Under the pieces are notes generated by a model that was not told where the DNA came from, did not search any database, and saw only the letters and a program-made list of their open reading frames with translations. The translations under genes and the position numbers were made by a program. A stretch of 64,000 bases of DNA from Carnegiea gigantea. Its lineage: Eukaryota > Streptophyta > Magnoliopsida > Caryophyllales > Cactaceae. The DNA is taken from NCBI GenBank assembly GCA_029747015.1, contig JAKOGI010000576.1:323501-387500 (forward strand), given 5' to 3'. Below, piece after piece: positions 47,239 through 59,512 of this stretch (the first letter of the stretch is position 1; each line of letters opens with the position of its first letter).

Positions 47239-47800
47239 GTCACGGGCCGCGTTTCCGGATAATTCTAGAATGTTTCAGAATCTTCTAAAATGATCTGGAA
47301 CCTTCTGGAATATGCTAGAATATTCTAGAACCTTCTGGAGTACTCTAGAATAATCTAGACTATTCTAGAAGCTTGCAAAGTATCTAGAATCTTGTGGAGA
47401 GTCCTAGAGCCTTCGATGCTATACTAGAATATTCTAGACTACTCTCTAGAATGTTCCACGCTATTCTACATGTAGGATATTTGTATAGAATATTCTGGAA
47501 GAGTAATAATACCCATAGGATTGAATAGATTCCACCGCCCATTGAGGAGCAGATGTGTATATAAACCCCCAGGGGGCTCATTTATAGCCAAGCTATTGAA
47601 AGCATTCAAGTGTAATACAAAAGATTCTCCCAAACTCTTTCTCTATCTAAATTCTGTCCGAGAGTGTGTGTGTGCTTAGTTAGCTTCTCAAGCCTAAGTT
47701 AAGCATCCTTTAAGGCTTACTAGCAAACAGAGGAAGAGTTCCAAACAAAGTTTGCTAGGCCGCACGGGTCTAAGTTTGAGTGAATTATCAACCTGTGACA
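47239..47800 (+). repeat. 3' LTR of the TR-GAG element
   Basis: 562 bp, ends TGTCACGG...CTGTGACA. TATA box TATATAAA at 47558-47565. It preserves the heat-shock-element array better than the 5' LTR. Confidence 0.9.
47298..47500 (+). promoter_or_regulatory. Heat-shock-element array in the LTR promoter
   Basis: Heat-shock factors bind alternating GAA and TTC pentamers at 5-bp spacing. Perfect runs are: GAAccTTCtgGAA at 47298-47310 (three units); 47318-47340 with GAA, TTC, GAA, TTC, GAG all in register (five units); and GAAtaTTCtgGAA at 47488-47500, 58 bp upstream of the TATA box. Many further two-unit GAAtaTTC sites lie between. The 5' LTR keeps a match at 44759-44771. Heat response is inferred from the motif, as known for the ONSEN copia element. 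Confidence 0.75.
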
Positions 47801-48033
47801 TTTAGCTGAGGTCGTAAAGGCAAAGGGCAAAATTCGCAATCTTACGTAGGATGGATGCAGATGCAAGAGTGAATACAAGAAAGCTTTCAAGGTCTAAGCC
47901 TCACCACAAACGCTTAAGTCTTGTTGAGGAGAAACGTGTTTAAAATTTTGGAGTATGGTTGAGAAAAAAAGGTTTTAAAACTAATTCTTGGTCTATATCT
48001 GGCTCCAGGAGTCAAAATCTTTTTGAGAGATTA

Positions 48034-48370
48034 AAACACTTCGAGCTCGAAGGTCTGACACATATAAATCCATTTCGATCTCGAAGGCCTCAAACCTATA
48101 AGTCCATTTTAAGGCTTGAAGATCTCACACCTGTAAAAATTTTTAATGTTTAAAGATCTCGCACCTATAAAATGTTTTTAGGCTTCAAGGCCTCACACCT
48201 GTAAACGTTTTGAGGCTTGAGGGTCTCATAGCTGTAAAAAAAAATTTGGGGCTTAAAGGTCTCATAGGTGTAAAGGTTTTGAGGTTAGAAGGTTTCACAT
48301 CTATAAGAATTTTTGAGGCTTAAAAGGTCTCAAACTTGTAAAAATTTTACATTTGAAGGTCTTCCATCTG
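48034..48370. repeat. Diverged minisatellite, about 35-40 bp unit
   Basis: About nine imperfect copies of a unit like GGCTTGAAGGTCTCACACC followed by TGTAAA and a short A/T run. The array resumes at 49433 (CTCACACCTATAAAAAG) beyond an inserted element. Spacing is irregular and the spacers are not unique sequences. Confidence 0.75.
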
Positions 48371-49432
48371 TAGGGGTAGGAATTTGTATCCATTAAATGG
48401 GTACCCATCTTTAGCCATCCAAATTGGGTTGGTAAACCCATTAAGAATCGACAAAGGGTATAGGATAAATAAAAAGATAATGTTATCCTTGTATAATAAT
48501 CAAAATTACCGTGAAACACTCTTTTAATCTCTTCCTTGAGCATAAGATCGACCGGAATTTAGGAGCAAAATCTAACTTCAATAGTTCGTATCGAAACTTG
48601 ATTATCTGACTTGAAAGATTAATAGAGGCTCAAATCCAAATTTTGAGTTCAACATTCTTTCATTTGATGCCACGATAATTAAGTTAACTTTTGCCCTCAC
48701 TTAAACAATAAAATTGACATCTTTGGATAATAAAACAATTTTAACAGTTTAGATCAAAACTTGATTATTGGATAGAAAAGATTAAAATCAGTTCCAATTT
48801 AAATTTTAAACTCAACATTTCTTCATTTAGTCAACATTTTTTCTACCACAACAATTCAATTAACATTTATGACAATTATCTTAGTGGAGATAAATGTTAA
48901 TTAAATGAGATAATTTGGAGGTCAAAATTTATTATCAAGTTTCTTTTAATCTTTCCCACAAGATGATCAAATTTTAATCCAAACCATTGAAATTATTTTA
49001 ATTGCTAAAAATACCAATTGAATTGCTTTAGTTGCGAAAAATGTTAATTAAATTATTGTAATGAAGATAAATTTTAATAAAATGAAAGAATTTAGAACTC
49101 AAAATTTAGGTTGGAACTTCTTTTAATCTTTCCTCTCGAATACTAAAATCTCAAGTTGAGCAGTTGAAGTTAGATTTTCCTTTTAAACTTCAATGGGCAG
49201 CATCATCTCTTCCTTTTTTGTAGTTATGAGTATTGGGTAGTAAATATATAAATCTATGAATACCCATGACTAATAACAAATATGGGTAGTACCCATCTGG
49301 ATAATACCGATTTTGGTACTACCCATATGAATATCAAAGGCTATGGGTTGAGTATATATTGTCTGAAAATATCTCTGGGAAAAATGTGGGTATGGGCATA
49401 CCCTATCCATATTGTCCCAATTCCCACCCTTA
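48371..49432. mobile_element. Non-coding element with inverted ends, inside the minisatellite
   Basis: It is 1062 bp with ends TAGGGGTAGGAATTTG and CAATTCCCACCCTTA, imperfectly inverted, and splits the minisatellite. Inner parts contain GGGTACCCATCT-type palindromes. Flanks CCATCTG and CTCACACC are not a clean 8-bp duplication, since minisatellite units themselves resemble each other. A TA target is also possible, so the superfamily is open (hAT or Tc1/mariner-like). No transposase. Confidence 0.55.
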
Positions 49433-49449
49433 CTCACACCTATAAAAAG

Positions 49450-50224
49450 ATATTTAGAAAAAGATCTTTTTAAATTAGAAAAAGATCTTTTTAAAAAAAG
49501 AAACAAATTCCAACACAACAAGAAAGAGTTGTTAAGGCTTTTCACCATTTATTTTACATGATAGGCCGAGTTTCAAGCAAGCAGATGGACGTTGCTCATG
49601 AACGAGCAAACAAATCATTTTTTTAAAAATCAAGTCTCAATGGCATGACTAATACTGCAATTAGGTTGATTGTTGAGGTAGGACCATGATGTAGCATGCT
49701 AGCTACTCTCAGCGACATAATTTTAAACCTAGTGGAGCCGCTAGATGCTTTCACCTATCGCTAGTATAGGTTATAAAAAAACTGTTGCAACTATTTCTCT
49801 TCATTTCCCGCTCACTTTGAATCTTCCTCACTCAAAAGCTACCATTGTTAGCCATTCCTAAGCTTCTAGAGCTTTCATTCTTACATCAATTTCATAAGTA
49901 ATTGCTTCACTCTTGTTTTGGCATTGCTTACTTAATTCTTGGCATTTGAATTGAAATTTTGAATTTCATGCCTATGTGGAGGATGTGAGTGTTTGTGTGT
50001 TTTGGTTATCTGGACCTCCATTTTAGAGAATTTGATGTGCAAATTTGCATGTTTAGAATGTTTCTAGCATGTGGAGAACTATTCAGAATGAAAATTAAAT
50101 TTAGATTTTGCTCCCTGATCATTTGTACCAATTTTAGTTTTTTTAGTTCCAATCAATTCTAACTAAAATGATTACCAAGTCTTTGCATACCATAGGGGTT
50201 TGAACTTCCCCGTTATCACTCATG
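49450..50224. other. No gene seen
   Basis: AT-rich. Begins with a direct repeat of AAAAAGATCTTTTTAAA (49457-49495). No coding motif recognised. Confidence 0.4.
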
Positions 50225-51795
50225 AACTAAATCTTTTGAAATTTGCATGTAGACTATGGCTATTACACAACCTGCTCATTACATCGTTGTGGTGACGATA
50301 GGTTATTGGAGGACGAATATGGGATTCGAACATGGACCCCTAACAACTTGATTGACACCTTCAACCTACTATGCATGGAGGATAACCATAAGCACATCTC
50401 TACCATTGCATGACAGGGTGTGGTAAGTTTTCTTCTTTCTTCTGAGTTAATGCTTCTTTTCTACGGTTCCTTAATTTTCTTAGAGTCTTTCTAATTATTC
50501 GTATTTTGTTGCCTATAATGTTTTGCTCTCTTTTTTCTTTGGTAGAATCAAGAATTTGTGAAAAGGTTATCGACACTTGAAGGATATCAAGTGTATCCAT
50601 GGGAGTGTCATAGGTATCATTAAGGAAGTGGTGACGTGCTTGCTTTAACCCCTAATCAAGGCTTGTGAAGCCTAGAAGACAACTAATCTCCACAGGACTT
50701 TGATGAAGAGGTTTTATGACCTTATCAACACCTTTCATTTCCCTCTAAGAGAGATGATGGTAACCCAATAGATTTTTGCATATTGACTTGTGTTCTTTTC
50801 AGGTCGACCTCGTTGAAATATAACCCGTACTTTAAGTTAGAGAGACAGAAGCATATCAAGTTCTTTAGGTTCTTGGCTAAGAGATGGCCTCTCAAGTCTA
50901 ACTCTACTGAGTACTCCATGATGAAGGAGGTCTTCGAGGGCTCCTTATATGGTCTTTCCTATGAAAAACTCTTCCCCCTTTTCATGGCATACTTGCTTAG
51001 TTGCACTATTTTTGCTGACAATGGCAACTGGTGCCATCTTCATTGGATGACAAACTTAGAAGACATAGTAGAGGTGGATGGTCTCTAATTTGGAATCAAA
51101 GATTTTGCTGCACTTCTAAAGTAAATGAAGGTTGCTTAAATGTAGGATGGAAATAACTTTCCTATTATGACCTTGGGGTTTTCTTAAAGGTGCTCGATGT
51201 AGGCTTTGCTTATTTGTTTTAATTTATTCTTGTTCATTAGGATGACATTATTTTTCTCTTGCTAACTTATCTTTTCATTTTTGTTCTACTTTGTAGTTTT
51301 GGTTTCTAGAGTACTTCCTTAGGATAGCTCCTAGCACTAAGAGTGCTCAACAAATGCCCTTTATGACATAATGGGCTGAGAGTAACCACACTAGTGAAGC
51401 TCCAACACTTAAGGACATCAATCGCTTTTGAGTGCCATTAAATGGCAGACCATGGAGGATATATGCGCCTCTTCTTTTCTTTTTCTTTTTCTTTTCTATT
51501 TCCATTGACAGTTTAAGGCATTCATTTTTTGTCGACTTTATGTGACTTAGGACCCTTGGGTGGATGCTAAAGGCTTAACTACTTGTATTTGCAAGGCCCG
51601 AGCCCTTTCTCTCCGAAGAGCTATCATTGAGGTTCCCTTTGGATGTGTTTGGTACCTTAGGGAAAGGGTGAACCACCAAGCGATTCCGAACTTGATGGTG
51701 CCTTGAAGGCGTACGTGTCATCGTCAATGGACCATGTGCACCTTCTCTCTCAACCTCGAGCATATTGTTGAGTGCATAGGTGGAAAGGATTATGT
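50225..51795 (+). pseudogene. Decayed coding relic of a plant TE-associated protein, left part
   Basis: Frames are broken, but several protein-like stretches are legible, the best at 50783-51088: FFRFLAKRWPLKSNSTEYSM followed by GLSYEKLFPLFMAYLLS and NWCHLHWM. Further pieces occur near 51300 (FLEYFLRIAP) and 51560-51690 (WVDAKGLTTCICKARALSLR). The relic appears to resume at 53009 after the solo LTR is removed. The style recalls plant-mobile-domain or DUF7745-type proteins carried by plant transposons. I cannot place it with certainty. Confidence 0.3.
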
Positions 51796-51800
51796 CTATC

Positions 51801-53008
51801 TGATACGGCCGCAAGCGCATGATGGTGTTGTAGCATATCAAGGTCGATCCTGCAGAAACTTGGTCAAGCTGGGTTGTATTCCCTTAAGATAAGCTAAGCG
51901 AATCAATACTTGATATTGAAATTAAACTAATATATTATCTAATCTAAATAATCATTGGAATTAAGCGAAATAAGCAATCACCCGATCTACGCATCAATCA
52001 AGCACTTCTTCCTTAATTGGTTGTGTTAAAACTGATAATTGAAGTATCATAACCCACTTTCAATGTGAAGTGAAATCCTTACATCTATCGATCATCATTT
52101 CTCAAGGGCTCTTGATTTGTTTAGGCTCATTAAGCATGCCATTATCATATTCATGGTTTCTCAATTAGTGTGTTCTCTCAAGAGTCCAAACAATCAAGTC
52201 AAATCCTATAGTTCAAGTATCGAATTTCACCTTTCAATCCTTCATCCAACACCCAAAACATATAAGAAGGTGATCAAGTCTTTTACAAGACAGTAAACAT
52301 CTAGGATCTAATAAAACAATCCAAAAATTCCAAAATACTCAAAGAGATGAACAACAAATCGAGAACATAACTTTTATTTGCATAAATCTGAAATAAAAAC
52401 AAAGTCATAATCAAAATTACAAAACATAAGTCCAAAGATAATGAGAAAATAGAAGAGAACAGAAGAGAAAAGAAATGATCAGCCAATTAACGCACTTGAA
52501 TCCGTCGATTGTAAACTCGATATGGAATCCTTGCAAATCTTCACTTCAACTCTCTCTCTCAAATATATTCTAAATTCTAATCTAATTGATAAAGTTGATG
52601 AGAGGAAATTGGAATGGATGGGATGAGGTTGAAAACAACCCTTTTATAGTGAATATGTTGCAATCAAAACATAGAAACCGCTAGGAAGTCGAACAATCGC
52701 GGGAAAACGCAACGATCCGGGGGAAGGGGGCACCACCACGGACCATTCGTGGTGGCCACTGCCTCAGTGTTCTCTTATTCTTCTCTTTCTTCCATGGGCA
52801 TGGTGATTGGGGGCGTTCATGGTGAGTGATAAGGATGACTTCCAGGTCAATTTTTGATCCAAAGGTCTCAAAACCTGCAAAAGTCATCAAAGGACTATAC
52901 GCAAGCATAAAATGGGATTTTTGGGGTAAAAACTAAGTATAAAACTTATAAATCCCCTAAAACGCATCAAAATGACCCTAAAATAATATGCTCTATAGGT
53001 ACTTATCA
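51801..53008 (-). mobile_element. Solo LTR (TSD CTATC)
   Basis: It is 1208 bp, flanked by CTATC at 51796-51800 and 53009-53013. Ends are TGATA...TATCA. Minus orientation is supported by a clean TATA box (TATAAAA on the minus strand, plus 52642-52648) and by the start TGATAAGTACC typical of Athila/Tat-like LTRs. No internal domain. Confidence 0.88.
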
Positions 53009-53013
53009 CTATC

Positions 53014-53603
53014 ACTTGGATAGGGGGGATTATTGTGAGCTTATCCATGATCACCTAATGCTTCTTATTACTTCTAATCTAAGCCCCATGTTTCCTTATG
53101 TGGCCTTTCTTTTTTTGTATGTTATCTCCTATATTGAATATGTCGATTTGCATTATGTCGTACATGAAGGGCATCCCAGTAATAAGTGCCAAGCTGACGT
53201 ATGTTGATGTGCTCGAAGTGTAGTAATATAAGACGGTCGAAGAGGTTAGGGATGTTGTTATCCCTGAAATGCATAACAGCCCTCTTAATTGGCAAGGTTA
53301 AGACTTTCCTCTTGGTATTCTTCCTTGATTCTTTTCCCTTTTTTTAGATTCTCACGTGTTGTCATGCATTTTCTTTACATGTTTAATTAGGAATAGAGCA
53401 TTGCTATAGCTTAAGTAGTGGCTAAGCTTAAGGCTACTATCTATCGAATTAGGCAATGTTGTAGCTATCATCAGGGAGATGACATAGTCGAGGTAGCATT
53501 GTCTTGCCTTAGCTTTTCTTTTGTCTTACAAATGCATTTTTTGTTTGATTTAACTGTATGTGATAGGATCTTCTCATCAAAGTGGTAGCTAGGCTTCCCC
53601 TAC
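53014..53603 (+). other. Continuation of the decayed relic, no intact gene
   Basis: The frame 53016-53207 (LDRGDYCEL-like start, then hydrophobic residues) joins in sense to the sequence left of the solo LTR. Beyond it only short frames. Confidence 0.3.
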
Positions 53604-53608
53604 TCAGG

Positions 53609-56263
53609 TGTAATAGTCCAACCCTATATTATATTTATTCTTTTCATTAATCTATGTGATTAATTTCGTCGCATTTAAATCATTGTTTTCTTTGTTATTT
53701 CAAGTGGGAAATCTAATGGGCCTCACCTTGCAATTCGAGTTTTGTTTTGTAAAATCATCGAAATTAGACCTTGATATTTATGAATTAAGTGATTTAATTA
53801 TCTTTAGGTCAATCGCAAACTTTTTAAAAAAAAAAAAAAAAAATTTCACAAACGCACTCGGTTTCAGTTCTTTCTCAAAACCGAGCCCATTTAGGGCCGT
53901 TTGCGATGCAACAAGTCTTGAACCTCATTTGTTTAGCTAATCTCACTTAATTAAGCCTTAATCAAGCATGCTTTTCTTGACTTTTCTCTTTCAATTTTCA
54001 GCCAAGTAAATTGAAATATAAATTGTAAAATTTTTTCATTTTGGTTCATTTTTAACCAAGCCTTTTTGTGAGCTTCTCTCTCTTCCCTCTCCTCCTCTCT
54101 CTACACGGCAACAACAGAGAAACCATCACCATTTCAGCCACCTTCAACCACCAAAAAACCCACCAAACATCCCTACTCACCACCCCCAAACATCCCTTTC
54201 ACTTTCATAGACATCAAGCATCATTTCTAGCAACTTTCTCAAGCACAAAGTAAGTGTTCTTTTGACCCCTATGTTGATTTGTGTTTTGATTCTTGATCTT
54301 GTTGATTTTTGGTTCTTATTATGGTTGTTTTAGTGATGGATCATGCTGTTTTTGAGGTTTTAAGAACCTCCTTGTTGATGGATTAAGGTAGAGATGAAGT
54401 TAGGGTTAGGGTTTCATCTTGTTCATGCAAGTCACTTGTTCAAGTGAGGTTTATTGCTTGTTTTATCCTTGTTTTGGCTTATGTTTTAATATATTGAAGT
54501 TTCTTGTGGTGTTTATGGTGTTTGGGAAAAGATGGAAGTGAGTTCAAGTTAACCCAAAGCTAGGGTTTTGCTCAAAATGCATGATTTGGACCAACTAAGG
54601 CTAAATGTGTGGTGTGTGAGTATATGTGACTAAAAAAGGGAGCTTTATTTGATATGAATATGAAAAGAAATTATGTATGGTGTTTTTGTATGAGGTTGGG
54701 ATGTACCAAAGTGTATTTACACACTCTTAAAAAGGAGTTTGAGTTGGGGATTGGTGAAAAACATGAAGGAAAACACTAAAGCAGTGCTGCTGGAATTTTC
54801 AGAGACACAGGGCAGGCTTTGAAAGGAAACTGGTAATGATCGGCCAATCCAAAAATTCTGATTTTTGGTGGGGAGATAGGTCAGTCTGTTAGCTTCAAAA
54901 TGACTCTTGAATCGCATCAATCCGAGGTCTGTGGAAAAAGTTATGGTCATTTTACCGAACCTGTGCAGGATGGGTTTAAAACTGACATGTTAGTGTTCTA
55001 ACCCCTTTTTAGGAAACCTAGCATGGGAGTCATGTTTTGAGTCCTTGGTGAAAGTTTTAGAGGCCTTCCTAAGCTATTTATATTGGGGTCTTACGTCCTA
55101 TTTGGAGGTCGGGACGCTGAGTTATGGGTTATTCTTCCCATACCCTCCTTTGAAGACCAAATGTTCTAAATTAGCTACCATGTCTCACTTCTCATTTTTT
55201 TAGTTTACATCAATGTCTTTTTGGTTACTCATGAACCGTTGTGTAACAGCTCTTCATAAGCCAATTTTATTTAAAATTATCAGTTATGAAAACATGATCG
55301 TTTCTAACCTCATGTTCCTGTAATGGACTTTTTGAGCAGAATCAAGGCCTAAGCTTCCATTTTCTTCACTTTTGTATATCTCATTCCTCTGTGCATTAAC
55401 ATTTAAAACTTCCAGGTACGTTTATTGCCTGTATCTTTAGTACTCAGCATGCATTTATCAAAATCATAATATTTTGATAAGCAGCATCAATGAATCATTT
55501 TAATCAGTGTTTCATCACATAATTGGTGACCCCGTCAGTTATCAGTTACAGGGCATTGCCCTCAGTTACCCGCGCGGCTTCAGGCCAGGTCCCTCGGTCG
55601 GCTTGGCAGGTGTACACCTATTCACAGATCGTAACAGTTACTAAAGGGGTGCACTAGCAGATAATAATCCGCAATACAGTTTTATATACATCTCATTCCC
55701 TATTTTCACTTAAAATGAATTGCAAGTGGGTCCTAAATTACTTTTCAATGAACCTTTAACAGTACAGGGATATATGTACTGAGCTTTGGCTCACAGTTCG
55801 AAATATTTTTATGTTTTGTTTTAGGCAAATGTTCAGTGAACCGCCCTGAGGCGGGCAGGGAGGCCGGAGGTGATAAATGAGACAGAACCCTTCATGTAGT
55901 GGACGGTGTGGGAGAGCCAAGATGCTATCGTGGCATATTGTGATGTATTTTGGAGTGCCTAATGTATTTTAAGTTAACTTATGTATTTTGATGCTGCGAC
56001 TGTATTTCCAAACCGAGTTATGTAAGGTTGTGTTATTCTTGGGATGTTAGAACCTTTTTGTATACAATTGAATGGTTTGGGTGTTATGATGGTGTATACC
56101 CTATTATGGGGTAACCTTTGGATTAAGATAAATCTTCATGTTTAATGCAAGCCTTGTCCTTCATGGACGGCGGTAACGCCCCGTTCATTGAGTCATTGTA
56201 TCTTATTGGTATTCTTAAGCAGATGGAAACAGGAAATGGATCATGTATACTTGGGGTGTTACA
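53609..56263 (+). mobile_element. Long solo LTR X (TSD TCAGG)
   Basis: It is 2655 bp, flanked by TCAGG at 53604-53608 and 56264-56268. Ends are TGTAATA...GTTACA. No primer site, purine tract or coding domain and no internal terminal repeat, so it is a solo LTR rather than a short element. A GC-richer core (55540-55640) and the block around 55768-55830 are conserved in solo LTR Y. The LTR type resembles Del/Tekay-like Ty3 elements (inference). Confidence 0.85.
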
Positions 56264-56268
56264 TCAGG

Positions 56269-59159
56269 AACCATAACTTGCTCCGAATTCCTCTTTGGGG
56301 TAAGTGCTTTTTCGTGGGGTATGCTGAGTAGAGAGGGTCCTCTTCTTATTCTCCACCATAGCCAAGCTATAGTAGCTTCCTAGGCTACGATATGGGTTTT
56401 GACAAGGACCTGACTTTCTACCATTTTTCAACTATTTTGAGATCCTGCATCATTCATGGACGGGTATTCTCTAGCAGCATGTGTTTAGATTTTAGCCTCC
56501 ACCTCACTTAATGGAACCCACTTGTTAGGCCCTAGTTTCTGTATTTTTCCTCCATCGCCAAGGAATCGAGGTTGGGAAATAGCCTTCCGAGAATGAAGAT
56601 GATGATAAGAAGGGGAATGCCCCTTTTTCTTATAGAAGTCTCTTAATTCAGACACTTCAAACATTTTTTTTTTTTTTGGGACAATGTGCATTTTAAACAA
56701 TGTTTTTTGCATATTTTTATGACAAATGACTTAAGATTAGGAATCTCTTTATTTTTTTTACACATTATCGATATTATACTCAATGTTAGAGTGGTATTAA
56801 GTGTTTAGACACCTTGTTAAGGTTGACCTCAATCATTAGAGCATGAAGTTAAGTGTGTGCATAGTTTGTTGTCATTGAGCTTAATTATTGGAGTGTTGGC
56901 ATTAAGTATTTGCATACCTTGTCAGGATTGAGCTCAATTGTTGGAGCGTTGTTGCTAAATCTTGGGGCGAGTGCAGAGCCAAGAGAATCCATAAAAAATT
57001 AAGAAGTATTAAGTTTTCATTAAAAAAAAGAAAAAGAAAATTAAAAAAAGAACTCCAAAAAGGTAAAACCTTCTCCCTCTAGTTTTTTTTTTATGTAGAA
57101 ATTTTAAATGAGTTTTTTAGGAGGAAAATTCAAAAGGATTATCAAGAGAAGGGAAGAAAAGAGTTTTTTTTTTTTTTAAAAAAAATTTGAGGCCTAATGC
57201 GAAAATATTATGGCTTGGTGGAAAAGTAAGGTCAATCACGTTAATCAGAGGATTGCTGACTTAGCGGTAGAACTTGGGGCCCAACGGCAATCGCTAACCC
57301 CTAAATTATGTTGTCAGCCCCCTGACAGTAAGCAAATTCATACTGCTTCAGGGGTTGGTCCTGCGGGGGATTTATTTCTTTAAAACCTAAACAGTGTGAT
57401 GTATTTTTTTTTCAATTCTGGCCTTTCAGTAGCCTAATCACACTAGAGCTTCATACTTGTTCTCCATGGTTCCTTTGATGTGATCTTCACTGTCTCAACC
57501 TGAAATCATAGTATAACTCATGTCAACATGCTCAATTCCTATGGTGTGAATGCTATTCACATTTTAAAGCATGTGAAACTAGACCACGACTTGTTATATG
57601 CTGCTCAGTGCAACTGGTTTCGTAGTGTGCATGTTTTTCATTTATCCATTGGGCGCATATTTCCCATGATTGAGGAATTGAGTGCTACCATCGAATTCCG
57701 GGAGGAAAGGGAAGCCAAATATTAAGTGAAAGAATATTCTTCCAAACACATCTAGGCCCTCTTAAGATTGTCTCTTGAAGAGACCAAAGAGGTTAGATAC
57801 ATTAAAACACCTCTCTAAGGTCGTAAGCTTGCCTTATATTAAGCCCAGGGGAATGTTTAGTGTGGAAGGCTAAAAGGCCTATATTTTCTACCTTCTTCAG
57901 AGATTCCTCTATCCTCTTTCGTAATAAAATAGGTTTGACATCTCTGGCCCCTTCTGTTGGGCAGTTGCTTTTTAAGAAATCATATATCCCATCCTCACTG
58001 AAACCATCTTAGGATAGGATGATGTGAAGAACAATTGGGAGTGTACTATCCACAGTGGGAGCTCTCTCCTTTTTTAGGTGATGTGCTCAGTTTGTCTTTA
58101 ATCATTTTGCTCTTAATTTGAACCTTCTTACATTTTGTTTTCTTGTAGATCTAGCTCATGAAGCGCTTGAAATGCGTTGAACCACTAGTTAGGTAAACAT
58201 TATGCACCGCAATGGCCTACCCAACTAGTGGCCTTGTTTGGATTCACAAAAGGCGTTTTGGGGCAAGCAAGAGTCATAGGAGTTTCTAGAAGATCCCGAA
58301 ATTCTCTTGGTTATCACTTGATGGACAATCTAGGGATTCAAGATCCCACAAAAGAGGTGAACTACTTATCCCTCCCTAGCCTAGAAGAGGCAACCTCATC
58401 TTTCTAGCCTAAATTGATCAACAACTTAGGCAGAGGCAGAGAGCCCCTCAGTTTGACACCCCCACTCCTCCACTACCTGAATATTCCCGTAGAACAATCC
58501 TGTCATGGAAGCCTATTTGGGGCTAAGCTTATAGACTCCCTAAGCCTAAGAAGCCAACTAATCAAAATGTGCACATGGCTTAGATGAGGAAGGATGAGGA
58601 AGGGGACTGTAACTCCAACCCTAAGGAGAAGGGAGAGTGATTCTTCTTTTAATTTTTGTGTAGTAATATACCCTCTAGATTAAGGGCATTAAACAATTGT
58701 GTTTTATTTTTTTTATTAATCCCCCTTGAACTCTTAATGAAAAAAGAATATATTTATTTTGTTATTGCTACCTTTGCTTTGTTATTTCATTCTCATTTAT
58801 TCTTTCAGCACCCCCGCCTTTTTTTGTTTTTTTTTGCAAATGTTGGATTAGACCCTAAATGTGGTTGATGTACTATGCTTCCCTTCTTCTTTTTTGTTTT
58901 TGTACAGGGATGGGTTATGAGGCCCTTTTATGCATTTTTCCAGAGCACAAGAGCTACTAGGCTCTTAATGGACTTAGTGGTAGTGTGTTTCTACCACTGG
59001 GTTTTGGCGACAGTGCCTTTTATATTGCTGTGCCCTAATGGCACCAATTTTTATGCCACTAAGTTTGGCAGCTCCAATTTTTACGTCGGCGAGGTTCGAC
59101 AGTTGTCTTTGCTATGCCGCCTATGTGCTAGCACCTTTTCTCTTAACTTCTTTTGGGCT
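56269..59159. other. Coding relics of uncertain origin, no intact gene
   Basis: A 65-codon frame at 57528-57725 (HDLLYAAQCNWFRSVHVFHL, then IGRIFPMIEELSATIEF) has the pattern of DUF7745-like plant proteins and may be the N-terminal counterpart of the relic at 50.2-53.6 kb. A minus frame at 56485-56712 contains GPNKWVPLSEVE. Pieces near 58250-58600 read LDSQKAFWGKQES. None has an intact frame. Confidence 0.3.
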
Positions 59160-59507
59160 TTTCCAGAAGTAGAGCTTCTTCAATTTGTTCAAATTTATAA
59201 CTGGTGAAAACTCACATCTATCTATGTCTATTAGTTTTATGGCTCTCATGAGAGAATTTCTTTCACATAGTTGAGACCAGTCCATCAAGGTCTAAATTTT
59301 TCCCATGGATTAGTGATAGGTACCCATATGGCCTTTACCACCGCATCATGCGCCTTAATATTTTGATGACATTCCTTTGAATTGAAAGGCCTTTCCATTC
59401 CCTGCTGATATTTTCATGGGTGTTGTAGGGCTTGTAATACTTCTTCTCAATACCTACTAGTTCTTCATGTCAGGCTTGCATCTAATTAATTTCAAACACT
59501 TTCCATG
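59160..59507 (-). pseudogene. C-terminal integrase remnant of a Tat/Ogre-type element
   Basis: On the minus strand, with frameshifts and stops: QQGMERPFNSK, then WVPITNPWEKFRP, WTGLNYVKEILS. These align in order with the end of Tat/Ogre integrases (basic stretch, then P-W-GPY-V motif). It continues the pol relic to the right of solo LTR Y. Confidence 0.6.
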
Positions 59508-59512
59508 AAAGG

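Larger units (their letters stand above)
44699..47800 (+). mobile_element. Short LTR element with gag and protease only (TR-GAG type)
   Basis: LTRs of 582 and 562 bp with TGTCACGG...CCGTGACA ends, a Met-type primer site, one gag-protease frame, and purine tract GGCGGGGGAGAA before the 3' LTR. Total length is 3.1 kb with under 2 kb internal, and there is no reverse transcriptase or integrase. This matches the TR-GAG class of non-autonomous plant elements. Flanking pentamers (CTTTG on the left, TTTAG on the right) do not match, so the TSD is decayed or the ends recombined. Confidence 0.88.

Noticed and set aside
44694..47805. TSD for the TR-GAG element
   Set aside because: CTTTG and TTTAG do not match at any sensible boundary, so I claim none.
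48034..48370. Repeat-spacer look reminiscent of CRISPR
   Set aside because: Repeats are imperfect, spacing is irregular, spacers are not distinct, and the DNA is plant nuclear.
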